NCBI RefSeq assembly: GCF_015711015.1 | Contig: NZ_CP064653.1 | Span: 4,402,001 to 4,466,000, forward strand | Direction of reading: 5' to 3' | Origin: Methylomonas sp. LL1 | Lineage (GTDB): Bacteria > Pseudomonadota > Gammaproteobacteria > Methylococcales > Methylomonadaceae | Length of the DNA stretch: 64,000 nucleotides | In this document: in pieces, positions 28,343 to 38,029 of the stretch | How the letters are laid out: each line of letters starts with the position of its first letter | Position numbering within the stretch: the first letter of the stretch is position 1 | Translations under genes and position numbers: made by a program | Notes under the pieces: model-generated | The model's database searches: none | Seen by the model: only the letters and a program-made list of their open reading frames with translations | What the model was told of the DNA's origin: nothing

Positions 28343-29206
28343 ATGAGAAGTAGTCAACGGTACCGCAAATACATGACAAATCACCCAGAATCAAAATCTC
28401 CAGTTGAGGCAGCGCAAGCCAAACCACTTGCCAAGGTTCTTGAGCAAAGTAGGCAGGCAAAAGATATAGTGGCGGCGTGTGCCGAAGAATTGTCGTCGGT
28501 TAACACGGTGCTCAAAGACGAACTCGCGGGTCAAAATCAACCGTCAGGCCTTGAAGAAGCTCTTGAAAAGAATGAGTCGATCGAGTGCGAGGTACAGGCA
28601 GTGGACGACCATTTGTCAGCCGTGAACCACGCACTGGAGATAGAGGCCGACTTGCGCCAGAGGCTGGAGCAGCAACTGGTCACTGTCACGCATGAAAAAG
28701 CAGTGGCCGATCATGCCGCCGTTCACGATCCTTTGACTGGTTTGCCTAATCGCGCACTGTTCGACGATCGGCTGAAACACGAAATCGCCCAAGTTGAACG
28801 TCAGGGCGTGACTTTGGCTGTGATGTTCATGGACCTTGATGGTTTCAAGAAGATCAATGACACACACGGACACGATGTCGGCGATGCCGTACTGAAAATC
28901 GTGGCCGAACGTTTGAAACAGGCTACTCGCGAAGGCGACACCGTCAGCCGTCAGGGCGGCGACGAGTTTGTATACCTAATGATGGGCATCGCAGGTGATC
29001 GAGACACCATTCCCCTCGCGGAAAAAATCTTGAATTCCATTCAAGAGCCCTGTCAGTTCAGCATAGGCGAACTCATTATCAAGCTGAGCATTGGCATCTC
29101 AATATATCCGAAAGACGGCACTACCGGTCCCGACCTGATCAAGAGTGCCGACAAAGCTATGTACGAAGCCAAACAAAAAAAGTCTGGCTACGCATTTGCC
29201 CATTGA
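28343..29206 (+). CDS. GGDEF diguanylate cyclase with coiled coil
   Basis: 287 residues. The first 120 residues are acidic and helical with coiled-coil character (QRLEQQLVTVTHEKAVADHA) and no sensor domain. The GGDEF domain shows HDPLTGLPNRALF, MDLDGFKKIND, RQGGDEFVYL and SIGISIYP, all consistent with an active cyclase. ATG 28343 or ATG 28373 (MTNHPESK) could be the start. It is convergent with the CheB-like gene. Confidence 0.82.
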   Translation: MRSSQRYRKYMTNHPESKSPVEAAQAKPLAKVLEQSRQAKDIVAACAEELSSVNTVLKDELAGQNQPSGLEEALEKNESIECEVQAVDDHLSAVNHALEIEADLRQRLEQQLVTVTHEKAVADHAAVHDPLTGLPNRALFDDRLKHEIAQVERQGVTLAVMFMDLDGFKKINDTHGHDVGDAVLKIVAERLKQATREGDTVSRQGGDEFVYLMMGIAGDRDTIPLAEKILNSIQEPCQFSIGELIIKLSIGISIYPKDGTTGPDLIKSADKAMYEAKQKKSGYAFAH

Positions 29207-29319
29207 GTCTGAGTCCCGTTTTGTTTGGTATTCTGAGTGTTAAAGGTGGCATCGTTAAAGCTCCACCAAACTTCCAACAATAGTCAATACACCCCGGCTG
29301 GCAATGGTGTAAGCGACTG

Positions 29320-29961
29320 TTACAACAGCTCATGCCTGGCAATGCTCACAAGTTTTTCAGCGATATTTTCCGGCGAAAGCACAAAATCGATGCAACCACT
29401 CGCAATTGCCGTCTCCGGCATGTCCGGCTGAATGGCGGTATCGAGCTTTTGGGCAATGGTGATGCCGCCGGCTTCCTTGATGTCGTAAAGCGCATCGGCA
29501 CCGTCGCCATCATAGCCGGAGACAATCACGGCAACCAACTTACCGTCCCAGTGTTTGGTCAACGAGCGGAGGAAAACCGTGATGACATCGGGCCAGCCAC
29601 GAGGCTTCGATATTGGCTTTAAGTGAAACTGGCCATCGGTGACGTGTAAGTCCCGATTGGCTGGAATGATAAACACGTGGTTCGGTTTAATCAGCAAACT
29701 TTCCGTGATGAGCTCAACCGGCATGGCGCTGTAGCTCGGCAGCACTTCATGCAGCATGGTCGGCATCTTGGTGATGTGATTAACAATGACTATAGCCACA
29801 CCCAGGTTAGCCGGTAAATTTTGCAATAACCTAATGTAAGCGTCGAGCCCGCCCGCCGAACCGCCCACACAAACCACGGGAAAATCGTTCACCAAGGCAG
29901 CCACTTCGTTTACCCCCGGCTTTTCTAATTCATTAACGGCTTCGTATATATCGCGGACCAT
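29320..29961 (-). CDS. Stand-alone CheB-type methylesterase domain
   Basis: 213 residues. The catalytic triad of CheB is present: Ser in GGSAGGLDA, His in VIVNHITK and Asp in SGYDGDGADAL. The usual receiver domain is missing, so activity would not be controlled by CheA phosphorylation in the usual way. AGGAGG lies 6 bases upstream of ATG 29961. Such isolated domains may act on non-canonical receptors. No cheR is adjacent. Confidence 0.85.
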   Translation of the reverse strand: MVRDIYEAVNELEKPGVNEVAALVNDFPVVCVGGSAGGLDAYIRLLQNLPANLGVAIVIVNHITKMPTMLHEVLPSYSAMPVELITESLLIKPNHVFIIPANRDLHVTDGQFHLKPISKPRGWPDVITVFLRSLTKHWDGKLVAVIVSGYDGDGADALYDIKEAGGITIAQKLDTAIQPDMPETAIASGCIDFVLSPENIAEKLVSIARHELL

Positions 29962-30146
29962 GCACGCCTCCTTAACTGTCGATAGACGGCCATCCTATAC
30001 CTAGCTGATCATCACAACAATGCGCTGGAAAACATTGCACTGTTTTGACTTACACCCAGGATATGTTCGTAGTCGTACAGACCGGCTTTAACAGACGCAG
30101 GTATAGTCAACTTAAACCGGAAAGCCTTCCGGATATAACAGAGAAC

Positions 30147-30386
30147 ATGACTATGGAAACCCTGGATAAAGCATCGCACTACGCTCACGATACCTTCGAT
30201 AAGATTGCCCATGCGGCGAACCAGACAGCGGAAGTATTGGGAGAAAAAAGTGAAGACATACTGGATGCCGAGCGAAAATTGATGAGGAACGTACGCCATG
30301 TTGTGCGTGATAATCCCATCACCGCTTTGGGTATCGCGGCTACCGCCGGTTTTCTGCTAAGCCGTTTGCTTACTCACCGTCGTTGA
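30147..30386 (+). CDS. YqjD/ElaB-like (DUF883) membrane-anchored protein
   Basis: 79 residues. A helical amphipathic N-terminal part and a C-terminal membrane helix (TALGIAATAGFLLSRLL) ending in HRR follow the DUF883 (ElaB/YqjD) plan; these proteins tether ribosomes to the membrane in stationary phase in E. coli. The RNV-RHVVRDNP segment before the helix is typical. ATG 30147 chosen (AGAGA upstream); ATG 30153 is close. Confidence 0.7.
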   Translation: MTMETLDKASHYAHDTFDKIAHAANQTAEVLGEKSEDILDAERKLMRNVRHVVRDNPITALGIAATAGFLLSRLLTHRR

Positions 30387-31143
30387 ATCGACAGACGGTA
30401 TGATCCCGGCGTGCGCGAGCCAATGCCGTTAATTGATTGGAAGATATGATCGAGAACGGCGCCAGCCCTTTCGGATTTTCGCCGCAGCTGATAGTTGAGA
30501 ACTCGATACCGCCAAATAAACGCCGCTGGCTGTAAACAGGATTGCAGAGATCCGGCGCGGAACCGCAACTTGTTGAAGCTGCGGATACGGTCGTAACCCT
30601 GGCCCAAGCTGCCGATAACATAGGCGGCGATCCAAATAAACACGACTCGGTAAACCTGTCGCCAGCGCTATAGGCTGCAATAGCTTCAGCGTATTGCGCT
30701 TTATCGAAGCTCTCAAACGCTGTAATACCCGCTATCGATTATTACACCTATTTCTCACAAGCTGTTGCCGAATGGTCGGCCCTAGGTGTTTGCGAAATTG
30801 TTCCGATTGCTGGCGGACCTAGGCAAAAGCCATCGGCGATAATCCGGTCTTGCGCCTTGGCCAACAGCAGAGATGAACCCCATATCCCGAGCTTTTACGC
30901 CAACGGTTGGCTCTCGGTTTGTTCCAGGTTCAATACGTCAATTTCAATACTTCGGTACCCATTTCCTTTTTAAAGCTGTCTTCCAAATAAACTCCGGGCA
31001 GCATCACCCGTATTGGCCGGAAATAATCTCGATTATGGCGGCCAATAACTCTGCTCTCAAGCATAGACAGTTTGGCAAATCAAGGGCGTGGACATAAACT
31101 GTGAAACTTAATTGTATAAAAACGAGGCACCTTGGAGAATCTG
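30387..31143. other. Gene-free interval, probably decayed coding DNA
   Basis: Several overlapping minus-strand frames between 30370 and 31100 have protein-like stretches but are broken by stops and frame changes. I see no domain and no ribosome sites, so this looks like a decayed gene rather than functional coding DNA. The promoter of the TauE/SafE gene should lie near 31070-31130. Confidence 0.4.
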
Positions 31144-31872
31144 ATGGCCCCCGAAATTTTGATCACCGTTGCGGCTACGGCCATCCTACAGACCTTGTTC
31201 GGAGCGGGCGTGCTGTTGTTTGGCACACCTATTTTGCTGCTGTTTGGCTATGAGTTTGTCGATGTGCTGGCCGTCTTGCTGCCGATTTCACTGAGTATCA
31301 ATTTAATGCAAATCGCCAAACATCGGGCGCACATCGATTTTTCGTTTTACCGCAACGTGTTGCTGTTGACATTGCCTCCGATAGCCATTTTCCTGTTTCT
31401 GGTGACGCATGCCCGGATTAACATCGGCATCGTTATCGGGGTGTTTTTGTTGCTGATTGCGTTGAAGGAATTCTCGGAAAAAATCGCCCGCATGATAAAC
31501 AGCGTGATGGAATACGAAAAGCCGTATTTTGTGGCGATGGGCGTGATTCATGGCCTCAGCAATCTGGGGGGATCACTGTTGACCGCGTTGGTCCATCATA
31601 AAAACTATAGCAAGAATATTGCCCGTGCGACGGTTGCGGCCAGCTATGGCACCTTCGCCTTGGTGCAATTGCTGACCCTCTGGCTGTTCAGCAGCGGGCA
31701 AATCGATATATCGGCTAACGAAAATCTGATCTATTTGGTGATAGGGGTGTTGGTATTTGGTTTGACCGACGAAGTGCTGTATGCGCGGATCGATCGCGAG
31801 AAATATCGGTTGATATTTTCGGCGTTTCTCGCGCTTTCCGGCTTGGTGCTCATCATCAAATCGGTGATATAA
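31144..31872 (+). CDS. TauE/SafE-family (TSUP) membrane protein
   Basis: 242 residues with about seven to eight membrane helices. The N-terminal helix contains FGAGVLLFGTPILLLFG and the mid-protein SNLGGSLLTALVHHK, as expected for the two halves of a TSUP anion transporter. GGAG at 31134-31137 places the start at ATG 31144. It is followed after 3 bases by crcB, suggesting a joint operon. The substrate is unknown; sulfur-containing anions are common for the family. Confidence 0.85.
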   Translation: MAPEILITVAATAILQTLFGAGVLLFGTPILLLFGYEFVDVLAVLLPISLSINLMQIAKHRAHIDFSFYRNVLLLTLPPIAIFLFLVTHARINIGIVIGVFLLLIALKEFSEKIARMINSVMEYEKPYFVAMGVIHGLSNLGGSLLTALVHHKNYSKNIARATVAASYGTFALVQLLTLWLFSSGQIDISANENLIYLVIGVLVFGLTDEVLYARIDREKYRLIFSAFLALSGLVLIIKSVI

Positions 31873-31875
31873 GCA

Positions 31876-32580
31876 ATGAATCAGTTGATCGCTATCGCTT
31901 TGGGTGGTTCGGCCGGTGCCGTGGCCCGTTTTCTGGTGGCCAATGGTATTTATGCCTGGCTGGGGCGTAGTTTTCCGTTCGGCACCTTGTTCATCAATGT
32001 GTCCGGCTCGTTCTTGATGGGTTTTTTGACGGTATTGCTGATGCAGCGTTTCACGGTGGCCGTGGAATATCGCGCCGCCATTTTGGTTGGTTTTCTCGGC
32101 GCTTACACCACGTTTTCGACCTTCGCGCTGGAATCGTTTTATTTGTTCGAGGAAGGCGATCTACGAAAAGCCGCATTGAATATATTCTTGAGTGTCGTGC
32201 TGTGTCTGGTGGCTGTCTGGTTCGGCATGCTATTGGGGCGAACAATCCTCGGCGACGGCGCCTATCCTTGGCTGGATGATTTGCCCTATGCCCGGATGAT
32301 GTTGGGCATAGGGATGGCGTTCTTATTGGCCGCCTTGGCGCAATTCATGTTCCAGCGCTTAAGTATGACGGCCGAGTGGCGCTTGATTACGTTGATTCTG
32401 TTGCTGGGAGTATTGACCGTTTCATTGACGCTCTGGCTGGCGTTCAAGCTGTTTCATTTTCAGCTGGAATTGCATGAAATCTTAGGTATTTTTATCACCA
32501 CCAATCTATTGGGTATGTTGGTGATGTGGTTAGGTACATTATTTGGAAATTGGTTATGGCAACTCAATCTATTACGGTAG
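31876..32580 (+). CDS. crcB: CrcB fluoride exporter with C-terminal extension
   Basis: 234 residues, nearly twice the usual 120-130. Residues 1-125 are a complete CrcB/Fluc: GGSAGAVARF, PFGTLFINVSGSF, and GAYTTFSTFALESF with the fluoride-pore phenylalanines. The last 110 residues hold three or four extra membrane helices without CrcB motifs. They could be a degenerate second repeat, as in fused dual-topology Fluc, or an unrelated domain. It overlaps the DUF190 gene by 25 bases. No fluoride riboswitch was recognised upstream. Confidence 0.83.
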   Translation: MNQLIAIALGGSAGAVARFLVANGIYAWLGRSFPFGTLFINVSGSFLMGFLTVLLMQRFTVAVEYRAAILVGFLGAYTTFSTFALESFYLFEEGDLRKAALNIFLSVVLCLVAVWFGMLLGRTILGDGAYPWLDDLPYARMMLGIGMAFLLAALAQFMFQRLSMTAEWRLITLILLLGVLTVSLTLWLAFKLFHFQLELHEILGIFITTNLLGMLVMWLGTLFGNWLWQLNLLR

Positions 32581-32870
32581 CTCGCATTTATCTTCGGGAA
32601 GGCGAGCATCTTCTGGCTAAGGTCATCCAGTTCTTGCACGACGAGGAGAAAGTTTCCGGCGTTACGGTTTTACGCGGCGTGATGGGTTTTGGTCCCGATG
32701 GCGAAATTCGTACCAGCCACTTAGTAGACTTGAGTTTGGATTTGCCGCTGATCATCGAATTTTACGACCTGCCCGAAAGGGTCGAGAAGGTGATCGACCA
32801 CCTACAAAACCACATGGGGCTATCTCATGTCGTGAGTTGGTCGGCGGCTAGCCATATTAGAAGTCTTTAA
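32556..32870 (+). CDS. DUF190-family protein
   Basis: 104 residues. ARIYLREGEHL, VTVLRGVMGFGPDGEI and LIIEFYDLPERVEKVI are conserved in DUF190, a PII-like alpha/beta protein commonly next to crcB. Its function is not established, but the linkage suggests regulation of the fluoride channel. ATG 32556 is inside the end of crcB, indicating translational coupling. An insertion sequence begins 50 bases downstream. Confidence 0.88.
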   Translation: MATQSITVARIYLREGEHLLAKVIQFLHDEEKVSGVTVLRGVMGFGPDGEIRTSHLVDLSLDLPLIIEFYDLPERVEKVIDHLQNHMGLSHVVSWSAASHIRSL

Positions 32871-32922
32871 GCACTTGCCGGGCTGAAAACGGCCCGACAT
32901 GGCGGTAGTCCCGTCTATAAGG

Positions 32923-34112
32923 CAGGGCAATCGCGCTATGTAGCTTCTGTCCCAAAAAGTAACTTGAAGCGATAGTTGTCGTTTAGACAGGCCCGCAGTT
33001 TACGGCGCTTCAAGCTATCTTTAGTTGGACCGTTGTTCCTGAGCAGATTCAAGGCCATCCGTCGCATCAATGCCAGATTTTCGGCGGAATGATCAGTTCT
33101 GGCTCGATTGGCGTCTTCGCCAAATTGCACATCCAACACCCAGTGCTGTGAGTTTTCAATCGCCCAATGTTGTCGGACACCTTTGGCAAAGCGCGACAAA
33201 TCGGTAAATGAGCACAAATAGTAACGATGCTCGACCGAGGTTTTATCGCCGATGATGCGCGTTGATTCAACCCTTCCAACGGCTTGTAGTCCGGCCCAGT
33301 CTGGCTTTTGCGTCAACCAATCAATCTGGGTACTCAAGCTATAGCGGCGTATTTCGATGCGCCCGTGACTTTTGTCGATCGTTTCATGGATGGGTAATCG
33401 ACTTTGGGCATTTTCCGTATCCAGCCAGAGTCGAACGTCTTCGCAAAGCAAGGCGTGATTATCCTTGAGAGCCAACACATAATCGGCTTGCGCCGCGACG
33501 ATGGTTTGGGCAATGGCTTTTTGGCAGCCCATGGCATCAATCGAGATCAAGGCGCCTTGAATATCCAACATCGACAACAAATCCGGAATGGCCGTGATTT
33601 CGTTAGTTTTTTCGCCGACCGCTTGCTGCGCTAATACCCAGCGCGCTTCAGCGGCAAAAGCACTCATCAAATGCACGGCTTTATCTCCTTCACGACTGCC
33701 GCGCAGGGTTTTACCATCCAAACAAACTTGCTGACCCGAAAGGCTGGGCAAGGCCGCCCGCACCCAACACTGAAAGGCATCCGCAAAGGCTTTGGGATTC
33801 AATCGCCCAAATACATCGCTCAAGGTATCGTGCGAGGGAATGCCGTTCGGTAGTGCCAGAAATGTCCTAAGCCAATCTTCTTTTTCTTCGGCAAACTCTT
33901 CCATGCCTACCCAGTCTTCAATGCCACTCAACACCGCGCACAATACAATCATGACAATATCGCCGAGGTTGTGCAGCTTGTTTTTGGTTTCGCGCCGCGG
34001 GTCTTCAAGATTAGCCAAATAGGGCATTGGATCAGGTAACATCTGCGTTTTGGGGCAAATCACTATACTAAACGATAGGATCGGGCAAGTGCTACATAGC
34101 GCGATTGCCCTG
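32923..34112 (-). mobile_element. ISAs1-family insertion sequence, intact
   Basis: 1190 bp. Perfect 22-bp terminal inverted repeats lie at 32923-32944 and 34091-34112 (outer ends CAGGGCAATC). They are flanked by a 10-bp direct repeat GTCTATAAGG at 32913-32922 and 34113-34122, the target-site duplication. The single transposase gene spans nearly the whole element. Undamaged ends and target copies indicate a recent insertion; removing it rejoins DUF190 to the ilvD upstream region. Confidence 0.95.
32936..34063 (-). CDS. ISAs1-family transposase
   Basis: Up to 375 residues. It has the ISAs1-type DDE architecture: an N-terminal DDE_Tnp_1-associated region (LEDPRRETKNKLHNLGDIV, LPSHDTLSDVFGRL), then LDGKTLRGS with the first Asp, ISIDAMGCQK with the second and YYLCS...RQHWAIENSQHWVLDV with the Glu. 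The frame is uninterrupted. The start is GTG 34063, ATG 34042 or ATG 34027; none has a clear ribosome site. It mobilises the element carrying it. Confidence 0.95.
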   Translation of the reverse strand: MICPKTQMLPDPMPYLANLEDPRRETKNKLHNLGDIVMIVLCAVLSGIEDWVGMEEFAEEKEDWLRTFLALPNGIPSHDTLSDVFGRLNPKAFADAFQCWVRAALPSLSGQQVCLDGKTLRGSREGDKAVHLMSAFAAEARWVLAQQAVGEKTNEITAIPDLLSMLDIQGALISIDAMGCQKAIAQTIVAAQADYVLALKDNHALLCEDVRLWLDTENAQSRLPIHETIDKSHGRIEIRRYSLSTQIDWLTQKPDWAGLQAVGRVESTRIIGDKTSVEHRYYLCSFTDLSRFAKGVRQHWAIENSQHWVLDVQFGEDANRARTDHSAENLALMRRMALNLLRNNGPTKDSLKRRKLRACLNDNYRFKLLFGTEAT

Positions 34113-34207
34113 GTCTATAAGGATAGAAAGCGGAAATCCTTTAGCGATTCGAGTAAAATCTCGCTCATTTACCTTCAATTAACTTACAGCTTCCTCCGAG
34201 GTTCACC

Positions 34208-36058
34208 ATGCCCCAGTACCGTTCCCGCACAACCACCCACGGCCGCAACATGGCCGGCGCAAGATCACTGTGGCGCGCCACGGGCATGAAAGAGGAAGAT
34301 TTCACCAAGCCCATCATTGCCGTTGCCAATTCGTTTACCCAATTCGTGCCCGGCCATGTACATCTCAAGGATATGGGCCAACTGGTAGCGCGCGAGATCG
34401 AAAAGGCCGGAGGCGTGGCCAAGGAATTCAACACCATCGCCGTGGATGACGGTATCGCCATGGGCCATTCCGGCATGCTGTATTCACTGCCCAGCCGCGA
34501 TCTGATCGCCGACAGCGTGGAATACATGGTCAATGCCCACTGTGCCGATGCGCTGGTGTGCATCTCCAACTGCGACAAGATTACCCCCGGCATGCTAATG
34601 GCCTCTCTGCGCCTGAACATACCGGTGATCTTCGTCTCCGGTGGCCCGATGGAAGCCGGTAAAGTGAACTGGAACGGCCAAACCCGCGCACTGGATTTGG
34701 TCGACGCCATGGTGGAAGCCGCCGATGACAGAATCAGCGACGAACAAGTCGCCGCCGTGGAACGTTCCGCTTGTCCGACCTGCGGTTCCTGCTCCGGCAT
34801 GTTCACGGCCAACTCGATGAACTGCCTGACCGAGGCCTTGGGGCTTAGTCTGCCCGGCAACGGTTCGCTTGTCGCCACACACGCCGATCGTGAGCAATTG
34901 TTTCTGCGCGCCGGCCGCACTATCGTCGAATTGGCCAAACGTTATTACGAACAAGACGACGCTTCGGTTCTGCCGCGCTCCATCGCTACATTCGAAGCTT
35001 TCCAAAACGCCATGAGTCTGGATGTTGCCATGGGCGGCTCCACCAACACCGTGCTGCACCTGCTGGCGGCGGCGCACGAGGCCGGCGTCGACTTTACCAT
35101 GTCGGATATAGATGCGATTTCGCGCCGGGTGCCCTGTTTGTCCAAAGTCGCGCCGGCCACTCAAAAATATCACATGGAAGACGTGCATCGCGCCGGCGGC
35201 GTGATCGGCATTTTGGGCGAATTGGATCGCGCCGGGATCATCAATCGCGATGTGCCGACGGTGCATGCGCCGACCATGGCGGCCGCGCTCGATCAATGGG
35301 ACATCCAACGTACCCAAGACGAAAGCGTCAAGGAGTTCTATCGTGCCGCGCCCGGCGGTATCCCAACTACCATCGCTTTCTCGCAATCGGTGCGCTATCC
35401 GACGCTGGACGACAACCGCGCCGAAGGCTGTATCCGCGACAAAGCCAATGCCTATTCTCAGGACGGTGGTTTGGCGGTGCTGCATGGCAACATCGCCTTG
35501 GATGGTTGCATCGTCAAGACTGCCGGGGTGGACGACAGCATCCTCAAGTTCACCGGCCGCGCGCGCATATTCGAGAGCCAGGATGACGCAGTCGCCGGTA
35601 TTCTGAACGATAAGATACAGCCGGGCGACGTGGTCGTGATTCGTTACGAAGGCCCCAAGGGCGGCCCCGGCATGCAGGAAATGCTGTACCCGACCAGCTA
35701 TCTGAAGTCCAAGGGGCTGGGCAAGGCCTGCGCATTGCTCACCGACGGGCGTTTCTCCGGCGGCACCTCCGGCCTCAGTATCGGCCACGCCTCGCCCGAG
35801 GCCGCCGAGGGTGGAGCCATCGGCCTGGTGGAAGAGGGCGATACGATAGAAATCGACATTCCCAATCGCCGCATTCATCTGGCGGTGTCGGTGGAAGAAC
35901 TCGAACGCCGCCGGGCCGCGATGCTTGCCAAGGGGCCTCGGGCCTGGAAACCGGTCAACCGTGAAAGAACGGTATCGGCCGCGCTCAGGGCTTATGCCGC
36001 CATGACCACTTCGGCCGCGAAAGGCGCCGTGAGAGACGTATCCCAGGTCGAGCGATAG
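34208..36058 (+). CDS. ilvD: Dihydroxy-acid dehydratase
   Basis: 616 residues, the full length of the Edd/IlvD family. It converts 2,3-dihydroxy-3-methylbutanoate (and the methylpentanoate homologue) to the 2-keto acids in valine, leucine and isoleucine synthesis. Iron-sulfur cysteines are visible in [11 protein letters not shown] and [18 protein letters not shown]; the Mg-binding [13 protein letters not shown] and the C-terminal [21 protein letters not shown] are intact. GAGG lies before ATG 34208. It is not in an ilv operon here. Confidence 0.97.
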   Translation: MPQYRSRTTTHGRNMAGARSLWRATGMKEEDFTKPIIAVANSFTQFVPGHVHLKDMGQLVAREIEKAGGVAKEFNTIAVDDGIAMGHSGMLYSLPSRDLIADSVEYMVNAHCADALVCISNCDKITPGMLMASLRLNIPVIFVSGGPMEAGKVNWNGQTRALDLVDAMVEAADDRISDEQVAAVERSACPTCGSCSGMFTANSMNCLTEALGLSLPGNGSLVATHADREQLFLRAGRTIVELAKRYYEQDDASVLPRSIATFEAFQNAMSLDVAMGGSTNTVLHLLAAAHEAGVDFTMSDIDAISRRVPCLSKVAPATQKYHMEDVHRAGGVIGILGELDRAGIINRDVPTVHAPTMAAALDQWDIQRTQDESVKEFYRAAPGGIPTTIAFSQSVRYPTLDDNRAEGCIRDKANAYSQDGGLAVLHGNIALDGCIVKTAGVDDSILKFTGRARIFESQDDAVAGILNDKIQPGDVVVIRYEGPKGGPGMQEMLYPTSYLKSKGLGKACALLTDGRFSGGTSGLSIGHASPEAAEGGAIGLVEEGDTIEIDIPNRRIHLAVSVEELERRRAAMLAKGPRAWKPVNRERTVSAALRAYAAMTTSAAKGAVRDVSQVER

Positions 36059-36384
36059 TAAGAGGCTTCAATCCCGCTGGGTTTCGTGGTCGCGGTTCAA
36101 GCCGACGTGTATATGATTGAAACGTTACGCGAAGTTAATTTAATATCGGTTCTCGGACCGACAGCCGTGTTTGTTGCTTTTGCGCGGCCCCAAAAAAGAA
36201 ACCCAAGAAAAGGCCGACCCGACACCGCCAGTTTCCCGTGCTTCTTGCCAAACACTGCGCTGTTCGGGGCGGTATAGGGGGGATAACAGTATTACTTCGG
36301 TATTATTCCGCTTCGCCAACAATTGCGGGCAAAACCGAGTATCCCTAGGGAGCAAAGACGAGGTTTTTGCTACCTCGAAATCGC
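36059..36384. other. Gene-free interval between convergent genes
   Basis: No gene supported. Frames in this stretch are short and without domains. Homopolymeric runs (CCCCAAAAAAG near 36188) and a GC-rich patch are present but no clear terminator hairpin was found. Confidence 0.35.
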
Positions 36385-37719
36385 TTATTCGGACAGATGC
36401 ATCACCAATCCGTATAACAAGCCGCAGCCGGTCGCCATCACAATCACCAGTGATACAAAGGCAACCGTCTTGGTGGTGCCCAGTATGCTGCGGATCACCA
36501 GCATGTTGGGCAGCGACAAAGCCGGTCCGGCCAGCAACAAGGCCAGCGCCGGGCCTTCGCCCATGCCGCTGCCGACCAGGCCTTGTACGATAGGGACTTC
36601 GGTCAGCGTGGCGAAATACATGAAGGCGCCGGCGAAAGCGGCAAAGAAGTTGGCGCCGATGGAATTTCCGCCCACCGCCACCGACACCCATTCGGATGGA
36701 ATCAGACCCTCGTGGCCGGGGCGGCCGAGTAAGGCACCGGCGATCAATACGCCGATCAACAGCAACGGCAAGATCTGCTTGGCGTAATCCCAGGCGGCGC
36801 CAAACCAAGCGCCGCCTTGATCCTGATCGGTGCTGGTGATCCAGGATAGGCCGATGACGGCCGCAGCAAAAGGCAGCAAGGGTTGGCTGCCGAACAGCAG
36901 CGCCGCCGCGGCAGTCACCACGGCCACCAAGGTCAGGCGGCCGCTCGGCAATTGAAACCAGCGGCTCAAGATGATCGCCAAGGTGACGCCGAACAAACCG
37001 GTCAGCCACCATTTGGCCGCATAAATCGCATGCCACAAGCCTTCTGTGTTATCCGATTTGGCCCAGTTGGCAAACACCAGAATCAACACCAGCGTGGCCA
37101 AAAACAGGCTGTTTTGCCAGAGCGGGCGGCTGGGTTCTTCTTCCGGCAGCGCGACTTGCTTTTTGATCTTTTCCAGTTCTTCCTTGCGAAACAGATAAGC
37201 CATGATCAGGCCAATCACCACGCTGAATAACACCGCGCCCAACGCGCGGGCGATGCCCAATTCCATGCCTAGAATCCGCGCCGTCAAAATGATCGCCAAC
37301 ACGTTGATGGCCGGCCCGGAATACAAAAAGGCTATCGCCGGCCCCAGCCCCGCGCCCATCCGGTAAATGCCGGCGAACAACGGCAACACGGTGCAGGAAC
37401 AAACCGCAAGGATGGTGCCGGACACCGACGCCACCGCATAGGCCACGCCCTTGGGTGCCGTGGCCCCCAGGTACTTCATCACCGCGCCCTGGCTGACGAA
37501 GACAGCGATGGCTCCGGCGATGAAGAAAGCCGGAATCAAACACAGCAATACGTGCTCTTCGGCATACCAGCGCACCAGATACAAGGCTTCCCAGAAGGCA
37601 TTGTGCAAGCGTTCCCAGCTTTGCAGGGCTTCCACCGGCAGGTAAAAACACACCAGGAAGCCGGCGACGATCAGTAATAGCGCCTTCCATTCGTCACGCC
37701 AAAATGAAGTGTTGTTCAT
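36385..37719 (-). CDS. DUF318/YraQ-family permease (ArsP-like)
   Basis: 444 residues, about ten membrane helices in two halves. AVCSCTVLPLFAGIYRMGAGLGPA and FLYSGPAINVLAI in the N-half and GANFFAAFAGAFMYFATLTEVPI in the C-half are conserved in COG0701 permeases, which include the organoarsenical exporter ArsP. GAGGA lies 9 bases before ATG 37719. Downstream of the ars genes and in the same direction, it may export methylated or thiolated arsenic, but COG0701 members also transport other compounds. Confidence 0.8.
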   Translation of the reverse strand: MNNTSFWRDEWKALLLIVAGFLVCFYLPVEALQSWERLHNAFWEALYLVRWYAEEHVLLCLIPAFFIAGAIAVFVSQGAVMKYLGATAPKGVAYAVASVSGTILAVCSCTVLPLFAGIYRMGAGLGPAIAFLYSGPAINVLAIILTARILGMELGIARALGAVLFSVVIGLIMAYLFRKEELEKIKKQVALPEEEPSRPLWQNSLFLATLVLILVFANWAKSDNTEGLWHAIYAAKWWLTGLFGVTLAIILSRWFQLPSGRLTLVAVVTAAAALLFGSQPLLPFAAAVIGLSWITSTDQDQGGAWFGAAWDYAKQILPLLLIGVLIAGALLGRPGHEGLIPSEWVSVAVGGNSIGANFFAAFAGAFMYFATLTEVPIVQGLVGSGMGEGPALALLLAGPALSLPNMLVIRSILGTTKTVAFVSLVIVMATGCGLLYGLVMHLSE

Positions 37720-37811
37720 GGTCGTTTTCCTCTGGGTTTTTGCTCGAGCCGGAAAAGCGCTTGGCAATTTTTGTAATTGAATGGGTTACCAATGCCACTC
37801 AGGATGTAGAT

Positions 37812-37887
37812 GTAGGGTACGCATTGCGTACCTTGTTGGGCGTTCCAAATACCTAGGCGTTAAAAAGGTACGCGGTGCGTACCCTAC
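37812..37887. repeat. REP-like long inverted repeat
   Basis: A 21-base arm (37812-37832) matches the complement of 37867-37887 at 19 positions, spacer 34. Each arm is itself near-palindromic (GGTACGCATTGCGTACC). It lies between the permease gene and the glycine-zipper protein gene, inside a gene-free stretch (37720-38029) that otherwise shows nothing. Confidence 0.8.
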
Positions 37888-38029
37888 AAGACTCGTAAGG
37901 CGGATTCGCCGATTGGCAATCCGCCATAGCTTTGAAGAGCGTTGGCGTTTTGCTATCGCGAAAACGCCCTACGATCTCCGGTTTTAAACGATCAGGATTG
38001 CTTTGGCTCCGCAGAGGCTAGTCGAACGG

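Noticed and set aside
31090-31143. Possible fluoride riboswitch before the TauE-crcB operon
   Set aside because: The conserved pseudoknot segments of the crcB motif cannot be found; a CTGATG match is part of the start codon region.
34595-35878. Long open frame of 427 codons on the minus strand across ilvD
   Set aside because: It is the antisense shadow of a conserved, full-length ilvD and has no domain or ribosome site.
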